Position numbers and translations under genes: made by a program. The notes below the pieces were generated by a model that worked only from the letters and a program-made list of their open reading frames with translations, ran no database searches and was not told the DNA's origin. From NCBI GenBank assembly GCA_034190945.1, contig CM067220.1, positions 100,117,869-100,181,868 on the forward strand: 64,000 nt of DNA, written 5' to 3'. Origin of the DNA: Octodonta nipae (Eukaryota; Arthropoda; Insecta; Coleoptera; Chrysomelidae). The stretch's first letter is position 1; the number at the start of each line of letters is the position of its first letter. This document shows, in pieces, positions 56,491 through 64,000 of the stretch.

Positions 56491-56930
56491 TTAGAATCCT
56501 GAATATGTCCAACAACGACTGGTTAAAAAATACCTAGTTTCGAGCAAATTGACACGATCATCAATTGTGAAGAAGCCTACCAGACATCGGTGACGGAGAC
56601 AGGGGCCAGTAAAGAGTTTCTAGCACAGTTTGCTGACCAGTTGACACACCTTATACGAGAGGAACAACAGAAAGCCAAGCGACTTATCGCGAATCACTAA
56701 AGGTAAAAAAGCTAAGTTTGACGTGATTCGGAAATCGAATACCATCTAGACTGGCACCCCAGACTACTGGAAAAATCTTCGGAAGATTCAAATGTATTTA
56801 AGACGTCGACTATTTTATGCGAGGCAGTATGCTTTGGAAGAAGCGTGTAATACTCTAGCTGATAGTATTAGTCATTGTGTATTTGTAAATAAAAGGTTTT
56901 ATTATGATACAAATAAAGACGTTTAAAGTC
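56491..56930 (+). pseudogene. Possible retroelement terminal region
   Basis: Contains a helical charged stretch QLTHLIREEQQKAKRLIANH (about 56638-56697), then 'aaagctaagtttgacgtgat' at 56707, which nearly repeats the text at 54962. This may be the leader or start of gag of a second copy. Domain identity is uncertain and an LTR border was not found. Confidence 0.3.
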
Positions 56931-58000
56931 AGTGTGAATATTTGTGAAATTGAACCCACAGAATCTATTGCAATATTCTTATGTGCAGTGAAGAAAACAG
57001 ATTTTTATATTCACTTTATGTTACTTGCCTTAATCGTAATATGCATACATTATATTTTTTTGTTCACTTCTATATATACTAAAGGTACGATACTCATATA
57101 TGTTATCAAATATACAAATAAACAAAAATTAAAAATGCACAAAAATACATAATTTTGCCCGTGAGGGTATCAACAAATATTTCGTGTTTTAAGCCTGAAT
57201 CTATTTTTAGTGAATTTATAACTCCTAAGGACTCATGATTGGTTTTGTTGAAACCACCATTTAAATTTTGAATAAACAACATTAAAATATATACCTTAAT
57301 AACATTTTGTTACTGCCGTAATAAAAAACACATTTACGTAGCCATAACACAGATTAATGTTGATGGCATATTTGTCGGTAGATTGTTAATTTCTAGTACA
57401 GTACCTCGTTTCCTAATGGCTATCTTAGTTAAAAATAACAAATATATGTCTAAATACAGACTTTTCATGCAAATCAAATAAATACTCTTTAATGGCAATC
57501 CAAACACTAAAACAGTTTTACAAAATATTTACAATTTTGAAATTAATTATGAAAACTATCAACTACATTCTGTGAATCAGTTTCGTTTATGTTTCTTTGA
57601 AGTTAGAATTAACCTATTAAACTTTTCATATATTTTTTTCAACTGCCAAGTAAACACATAAATGAGCTTTTCTACGTACAATTAATAAAAACTTTTTATG
57701 CAGTGATAATAATAGTGAATTTACATAGCCTACTTGTTATTTATAAATGTTTTTGAAGAGTTTTTTTGTGAAATTCTGAATTATTTATGTTTGTATATTT
57801 TTATCATTACGTTACTTAAGAAATGAAGATTAATATGTTCCAAGGTATAGAATTACCTTTTTTTTTCACTCCTCACAAGGGTTTCTGAAAAATACAGCGG
57901 CCCGATTCTCGAAACCATTCGAATGCTCTACCACACGACTTTTGACATACGTCGTATGAAAACAGACATAATTTAAATTTAACATATGGTTTAAACTCTT
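56931..58000. other. No recognisable gene
   Basis: AT-rich spacer. 'cggcccgattctcgaaacc' near 57899 looks like an element end but has no partner in the window. Confidence 0.4.
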
Positions 58001-58111
58001 TAGGTAAATATATACACGGTGTTCAGAAAGTCCGAGTACAGGCTGATTTACTCAGTAGAAAAGCATTGTAGAGGAAAAAGTTAAATGGATAACTTTTAAT
58101 ATTTTCGCCCG

Positions 58112-58397
58112 GCTACCCAATGGCCATGTCCGCTTTGGCTTTGACCATGACCTTGAATCAAGTAAATTTCACTGTTTTGTCGAATATCCAAAAATTGGGG
58201 TGTTTTAGTGATTGACCTTCACTGACCATCAAGGTCATGTCAAAAAAAATAGCCAGGGCCATATTTGGACGTGAAATTTTCCGGTCTTTTCATATCCGAA
58301 ATAAAAAATAGGGTTCCTATTTGAAAAAATCGATGTGACCTTGATATGACCTTCAAGATCATAGTCAAGGTCAAAGCGGACATGGCCATTGGGTAGC
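58112..58397. mobile_element. Inverted-repeat element carrying four TCAAGGTCA sites
   Basis: The ends GCTACCCAATGGCCATGTCC and its complement form inverted repeats of about 45 bases ('gctttggctttgaccatgac' continues the left arm). Inside are four perfect TCAAGGTCA nonamers, in either orientation, at 58148-58156, 58229-58237, 58336-58344 and 58365-58373, plus near matches (TGACCTTCA). TCAAGGTCA is the known monomer site of FTZ-F1/ERR-type nuclear receptors. No coding capacity. Upstream, 'acacggtgttcagaaagtcc' at 58015 may be the true outer end. Confidence 0.75.
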
Positions 58398-60609
58398 AAT
58401 AAAATATATTCTAAGAGATACAAACAGTTATTGGTTAGGAAATAATATTAAAAATACATTTCGTGATTATTTCATTGATGGAAGGGAAATTATATATTAT
58501 TTTAAAATGTGAGACATGTTTTACTCAAAAAAACTACATTACATTCAAAATGATAAACAGAAAGCTGTATGGGTCCCACAATGGGGATATATCACAAGGA
58601 TGCAAAAATGGGCCGTGATTTTTTTCTGATGATAAATTTTTGTATACAGGGCCAAGAATAATTTAAACCATCAACTTCAACTTTTCAAATCAGAGTTCCC
58701 ATGTTCTTTATCTTTATACAATTCTGCTCAAATTCTAGGTATGTTTCATGTACCATATCATATATAGAAACTAACAATTAGTGAGAACTTTATGATTGAA
58801 CTAATAATAAAATTTTCTTTATTTCAAAACTTCTGTAATTCTGAAAAGGAGTGATTTATTACAAAAACAAATTAGTATATCAAAGTAAATATGCAAGTTA
58901 TTAAAAATTTACTTCCAGTCGACTACAAGTCAAACTTCAAATTCTTGTAAGGCTTCAATTAACATTTGTGATTGGATTTCTTGCCTTTTGGCTCTTAATT
59001 TGATGATATATTTGGATCTGTTGACCTTTTTTTGTTTCTGTTTGAAAAATTGAATGTGATAATATTATTTTTGGACCACCCCGTATGTATGAATTTATCA
59101 TAAATAACACAAACAAAAATAAAAATTGAAGACTCCAACCATTTGTGCATATTTTATAAAATTAATTCTTTGATATATTTCTTTCAACTAATACATGCCT
59201 CATCACTGTATATATAATATTGATATTTGTACTGTTTTGTTAGTTTTAACTATGAATCATTTTAATGTATAAATAAGTAGTGGCATTTTCAACTGTATTT
59301 GTTAATTTATATTTGTAAATAAATAAATTTAATTTCAATATTGAGTTTCATTTATTCTGAGGGTACATTGTCTTCTAAATGTTATTTGTGTCATATTCTT
59401 GGTTATTTTTATGTGTTTTTGGGAAAAAAGGAAAAACCAAATTTTCCTTGTATAAACAGATTTTTCTTTCGATTGTGGTATTATTTCCCAAGAACACATG
59501 TAAATAATTCGATGGTACAGCCCCCTATTGGTGACATTTGGGACCAGAAACTGCAGATTCCTTCTTTTTAGTTGGTGATGATCTGTCAAATTCTACAAAC
59601 GTCAAATTTAGTACTTGAAGGAGTTCTGAAGATGCTTATTATGCATATTCTATCCTCTCATGGGACAAAATGTGAACACATTTTATAACATTGAGTTGCC
59701 CATCTATCTTTATTGTATGATCTGTGGTAGTAGCTAAGAGAATATTCTGGAAACTGACCGGAACCATAGTTACCTTCTTATAGAAAAAATCCATTGTAAG
59801 ATTAACGGATTAACTCAGAGAAAGTAGGTCTATGGATTTATCAACTAGTATGATATTATTCGATTCCTTACCAGGAATTGTCGAAAGTTTTATGAAGCAA
59901 TTCGTTGAATACTGTCCGCTGGACTTTTTCGTGCAATTGTCAATTGATTGATTAATTGACTTTGAAGTATCCTTCTTGCTGATCATTTGTCAGAATCTCT
60001 TCCCGCGAGACCGCTATCAATATATAGGGTGTCGTAATTTCTTCATTATTTAACAAAATACATTTTGTTTGATTTTCGTTTTATTAGTGTGTTCTTCATT
60101 AAGTAATTAGTTTCTGTTGTCACAGTCCATTTTGTGTATACTATTATAAGTTAGTACATGGTTTACCATTCATTGTGTTGTTTGATAGTTTATATGATGT
60201 CAACTTTCTTGGATATTCTTTTTTAAAACTTCCTTTAATAAACATAGCACTTTTTCAAAAAAATCTTTTGTAACTGAAACTGCTTTTGCTCAGTCACATA
60301 AGGATCTGTGTGTGTTTTGTGTACCTTTTGGACTCCATATATATGTGGTGGTTTACTTTAATGAGGTGTAAGTTGTTATCATTCTGAAAAACTGAATTTG
60401 TGTTTGTGTTGTGAAATAATGTCTATGCTTGTTTTTTCTACGTTTGATGTAGGATCTTTGCTGAGTTTTGTATATGTGCCTATGTTAATGTGTTCTGACA
60501 TTTTAGTTTTGTATTCGTGTGCATCTAAAATTACAGTTGCATTGACTTTATCGGTCGGTAGAATTCGTCCGATACTTTTTTATGGGTATTCATCGATTAC
60601 TCTAAAATG
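58398..60609. other. Mostly unassigned, one dispersed repeat
   Basis: No gene is supported. 59940-60055 matches 20575-20700. The two opposite open frames at 59335-59589 overlap almost completely and lack domains. The rest is AT-rich with no recognisable element. Confidence 0.4.
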
Positions 60610-60835
60610 GCTTAATCAAATTCGAGAATTTTAAATGCCTTGTGTTAAGGAATATTATGAACGGATGCCATATAATTTTCTGTTATAGTTTTCAAAAAAA
60701 TCAGAAAACTTTTTTTGAAACGGCTTAAGAATTTGAATATTTTAAATGGTAAGCTATTAAGGAAAATTCTGAGGTTATTCCATATATTTTTCTGCCATGT
60801 AAAACATACCGTTTTTTAGAAAATCGGGAATCTAA
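60610..60835. repeat. Two diverged ~112-bp direct repeats
   Basis: Both units carry 'ggcttaa', 'ttttaaatg', 'ttaaggaa' and 'ccatata.ttttctg' in the same order. They resemble the internal blocks of the AACCGACTTC elements, such as those at 6930-7040, and may be an isolated fragment of that family. Confidence 0.45.
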
Positions 60836-61370
60836 AGGCCACAATTGAACGCCAAATAAATGTCAAATAAATTTTCTATTCCTAGTCAGGGAGGTAATAG
60901 TTACACGAACACCTTGATTTATTGAGCCGTTTAGTAAATCAAAATATTTAATATTTCTTTTCTTGAGTAAATTTTTAGGCAAGCTTACCAAGTTTTTTTA
61001 GTATCACAGCCTATTAATGTCAATATCTCAGTAATGAATTATTGATAGCACAGTGTTTTAAAAATAAGCTGTCCACTGAATTGTTTTATACTTTTTCAAT
61101 TTTTATTAGCGCCAGTTATATTTTCAGAAAGTTTCCAGATGTTATTGCAAATTGGAGAAGGAGAAATGGAATTCGTATAAAATATACATATGGACTAAAT
61201 TATATGCATTAAATTTTATTGGAAACAGTAGTTGTATTGACCTATGACCTCTATTTAATCTATTATATATTTTTCAAAAAAAAAAAAAACTTTAATACCA
61301 AACAAATACGTGCTTTTAAATCCATTAAAATTAAATATATTTTTAGTTTACCAAATTTTATCTTTTGCAG

Positions 61371-61562
61371 GCTCACACTCGGGCAAATCTCCTCCCGGGT
61401 CCCAGCATTCTAACAATCAGGGTGTTGCAACTCTAATTGTGATGGTAGCAGTACTACTAATTATCGTATTGTTCTGTTGTTTTGCGGCACCTGGAATTAG
61501 AGGATTGTGTAGGCGATATATCTTCAGGACATGTGCAATAGATGATCCAGATCTTGATAACG
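61371..61562 (+). CDS. Probable host exon with a single transmembrane segment
   Basis: A 192-base exon is bounded by acceptor 'tatcttttgcag' (ending 61370) and donor GTGAGA (from 61563). It begins with the last two bases of a codon and ends with the first base of one, so it is a symmetric phase 1-1 exon. The peptide has a Ser/Pro/Gly-rich juxtamembrane part (SHSGKSPPGSQHSNNQ), a hydrophobic helix (GVATLIVMVAVLLIIVLFCC), then a basic, Cys-containing start of a cytoplasmic part (RGLCRRYIFRTC) and AIDDPDLDNG. This fits a type I membrane protein. Codon use and GC are higher than in the flanks. I do not recognise the gene. No partner exon was found in the window, so introns must be long. Confidence 0.6.
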
Positions 61563-61855
61563 GTGAGATAAACACTTACCACGAAGTTAAACAGCACGGC
61601 GTGTTTTCAATACAACTTAACACACATCTTTTGACATATGTAATTAATTTTTAAGAAGGCTCACGGGGTGCTATTAGTTGACGTGTGTTTTGAAATCACA
61701 TTTTTACGATTAGTTTGCACACTAAGTTTTCCTTTCTTTGGGAAAGACTGTCGATTTTGTTCTGGTATCAATCAACAATTACAATTCGTCTGATGGGCTT
61801 ATGCACTTCGCGAAATATCTATTTTTCAAATTTTCAGGATATAAAAAAAACACCT
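61563..61855. other. Likely intron sequence
   Basis: Sequence after the donor at 61563, with no recognisable element until the MITE at 61856. Confidence 0.4.
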
Positions 61856-62147
61856 CATGGGCAAGGCCGTAGCCTGCGGGGGGGGGTCTGGGGGTTCAGG
61901 CCCCCCCGAAATTTTGGAAAATTGGGTTTCAAGATTCAATTTTAACCAAACCAAAAATCATCTTTTTCATGAGAATGAATTTTATATTTATACATTTTTA
62001 TATATCCTGGATATAAATGAATACAAATACAGATTTTGCAGTACCAATCAGTCCACCAACAATCACAAAAAAAAGTATCCAACCCCCCCCCCGAAAATAT
62101 TGTCCAACCCACCCAGAAAAAATTTTCTGGCTACAGCCTTGCTCATG
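61856..62147. mobile_element. ~290-bp MITE with CATGGGCAAGGC ends
   Basis: The ends CATGGGCAAGGCCGTAGCC and GGCTACAGCCTTGCTCATG are inverted repeats. G- and C-runs lie inside the ends, followed by 'ccccccgaaattttgg' and its mirror 'ccccgaaaatattgtcc'. The overlapping small open frames on both strands (61857-62230) are by-products. The position within 300 bases of the host exon suggests insertion into its intron. Confidence 0.8.
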
Positions 62148-62649
62148 GGCTATGCCACCCAGGGACAGGGGGACCTGGAACTCTCTTACCGACCACGGGC
62201 GCTTCATCACGTGTAAAATATAACTTTTAATTATTTAGTACCTAACGAATTATACACACAGTTCCATTTATGATAATAGATGATGATTTCGCTCCCAGTG
62301 ACTTGTAACCTCCCCGCTGTAAGCCAAAACCGGCTAGTTTGCCCTCTAGCGCAAAAGCTGACAAAGCCCGTCCCACACACGTTTATATTCAAAGAAGCTG
62401 ATGTTTTCCAGACATATTTGATTTAATGGGCAGGTCAATCCATAAATGATTTTTTTTCTAAAAATACCCAAATTCTGTGTAAATTGTGCAAAAACATTCG
62501 ATTCATTATTTTATTTGTATTTTGCACACAAATCAAACAGGGAAAAATCTTCAATTACTCGAAAACACTATTTTTAAATGAATTTCTGAGTAATTCTTTA
62601 TATGCATGTATCATTGGATTATTTTTTCTCCAAATTTACTGATATTTAA
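62148..62649. other. No recognisable gene
   Basis: Includes a short GC-richer passage near 62290-62390 ('cctccccgctgtaagcc', 'ctctagcgcaaaagctg') without an identifiable feature; the rest is AT-rich. Confidence 0.4.
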
Positions 62650-63325
62650 CAGACTGAATTGGAAATTTAACTACGATTTTCTGAGTCCTGCCTTCTGGAG
62701 TACTGAAAGGTTCTATGAGGTACTTCCAATTCATGGAAAAATCCTAGAGTTTCCTAGGGGATTTTCCTGTGAAAATTAGATTTTCCAAACAAAAAAAATG
62801 TGGGTGCTTCGACGATTTTCTGAATACTGCCATGTTAATAAAACGATAGGTTAACATCGATTTTACCAAGAAATTTTTTTTGGCATGAGTAATGGGTCTA
62901 AGGAATGATTTCCTGAGTCCTGTCAACTAAATTAATCAAACATATTTATATCGAAATGATAAAAAAAAATTGGCATGACGCTTCCTAAGGGATAAATGAA
63001 TTTTCACTTGGAAAATTGTGAGGAAAATTTTCACCTTTGTTCTGTTTTTCCAGAAATGTCCCTAGCAGGCGTCGTGCCAATTTTCTTCATCATTAAGATA
63101 ACAGTTTTGATTATTATAGTTTGCAGGACCCATTACTAGGCTCCTGCCAAAAAAAATTTCGTGATAAAATCCATGGTAACTTATCATTTTATTAACTTGG
63201 CAGTACTCAGAAAATAGTCGCAGCACCTACTTTTTTTTTGTTTGGAACATCATAGAACCTTTCAGTAGCCCAGAAGGCAGGACACAGAAAATCCTGTTTG
63301 AACTTCTAATTCAGATCTCTCGGTC
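62650..63325. mobile_element. Foldback element, ~675 bp
   Basis: The left arm ('gattttctgagtcctgcctt', 'ctgaaaggttctatgagg', 'aaaaaaaatgtgggtgc', 'atgagtaatgggtctaagg') is mirrored on the right ('gcaggacccattactaggc', 'gtcgcagcacctact', 'atagaacctttcagtag', 'aaggcaggacacagaaaatc'). The centre lies near 63000. Arms are diverged, with small indels. No coding frame. Confidence 0.7.
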
Positions 63326-63349
63326 TATAACTCATAACGAGAACTTTCA

Positions 63350-63597
63350 TTTAATTATTTATTATATCCTTGAAAAAAAATATTTTTTTTATTTAATCTT
63401 ATAATTTGCTCTCCAAAATTGATATTAGGATTTTCGTCTAATTTTTCCTGTAAACTCTGGATAAGCGCCAAAATGTATACTGATACTAAGTTTCAACCTT
63501 TTCCCTCCAGTAGTACCAGAGAAAATTGACTATGATAGACGGCATACTCAAGAATGATTTTACAGTGTTCGGTTCATTGAATGTACGGAACCCCAAT
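63350..63597 (+). mobile_element. 3' fragment of the GGTTCCGTA-ended repeat (third copy)
   Basis: From 'cttataatttgctctccaaa' through 'ctgatactaagtttcaacc' to 'tgtacggaaccccaataat' it matches the last part of the right expanded copy (about 48070-48416). Only one array unit plus the end is present, so the tandem expansion is not a fixed property of the family. Confidence 0.7.
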
Positions 63598-64000
63598 AAT
63601 TAACATTACAACAAATTTCAATTCTGTTAATTTTATATTAAATTTTCCATTACAGCAATGATGTTGATGAAAGTCTCCATGAAAAAAAGGTTAACCACAT
63701 TTTCAGTTTATTTACCGTTTTTATATTTTTTTATTGTATTAAAATTATTTAATAATAACGATGACAAAAAGTTTTATTAACATATTTACATATATTAAAA
63801 CACCTTTCGAGGCATCAGAGACCTTTGAACGCAAGATGATATGTTGTACTGAGTTGAGACGGTTATCAGTTTCGTTATCCTTAAAAGACAGAATCTCGAA
63901 AATTATTTATGCATTTGAAACAGAAAAATCGATATTTCAACTCGAAATAAATCGAGACATCAGGAAAATGAGCCACTGCAAACTCGAAATAGGGAATCGT
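63598..64000. other. No recognisable gene
   Basis: AT-rich sequence to the end of the window with no supported feature. Confidence 0.4.

Noticed and set aside
59335..59589. Nearly coincident open frames on both strands
   Set aside because: No homology, no codon bias and no neighbouring splice sites in support.
1..64000. Bacterial or viral horizontal transfer, phage or symbiont DNA
   Set aside because: No ribosome-binding-site-led gene clusters, no long intact frames, and all identifiable proteins are typical eukaryotic transposon products.

Overview
The window looks like insect nuclear DNA. It is AT-rich, has no bacterial operons or long intact genes, and is packed with decayed transposable elements. 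Every recognisable reading frame except one belongs to a mobile element: Ty3/gypsy, non-LTR (LINE), Tc1/mariner and hAT. The one likely host piece is a 192-bp exon at 61371-61562 encoding a single membrane-spanning segment. The insect order cannot be settled from the sequence alone. The assignment rests on AT richness, repeat ends that I remember from insect genomes, and arthropod-type transposases.

Layout, left to right. 1-8553: decayed ~60-bp repeat arrays; a foldback element (785-1230); a hairpin carrying a dispersed 37-nt motif (1657-1753); an antisense retropepsin relic (2868-2963); a hAT transposase relic (4530-5440) cut by another hAT-like element; a long palindrome (6527-6667); an element ending in AACCGACTTC/GAAGTCGGTT (6672-8035); and nested hAT MITEs (8245-8553). 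8630-12500: Tc1/mariner and mariner relics, then an antisense LINE (11105-12500). 12900-18000: hammerhead-like motifs and a 2.3-kb nest of inverted repeats with a solo LTR inserted in its palindromic centre.

18400-30000: three more solo LTRs of the same family (18422-18826, 21253-21612, 29514-29893), two ~900-bp CAGGGC-ended foldback elements, one of them nested in a larger foldback (22707-24809), and a 1.8-kb AACCGACTTC element (26211-28035). 31400-36000: a LINE (31437-32500), a Ty3/gypsy relic with reverse transcriptase (32750-34224) and an internally deleted mariner (35154-35728). 36005-38400: a 2.4-kb giant foldback with 1-kb arms. It carries the 3' end of an unfamiliar element gene, with an intron and an acidic C-terminal tail, and is flanked by a 3-bp duplication.

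39877-48416: two tandemly expanded copies of one repeat family lie in opposite orientation around a 3.7-kb core, which contains a GC-richer block with internal direct repeats. 48716-64000: a fifth solo LTR; a Tc1-type element with 300-bp inverted ends whose transposase lacks two thirds of its catalytic triad; a LINE with a 420-bp internal tandem duplication; two Ty3/gypsy fragments fused head-on; a small inverted-repeat element with four FTZ-F1-type TCAAGGTCA sites; the host exon; and further MITE and foldback copies.

The elements do not form a pathway. They record layered insertions, and nesting gives relative ages: the CAGGGC element is younger than the foldback it splits, and one solo LTR is younger than the palindrome it sits in. 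An unusually large share of the window is inverted repeat, so transcripts crossing it could fold into long double-stranded RNA. That last point is inference.
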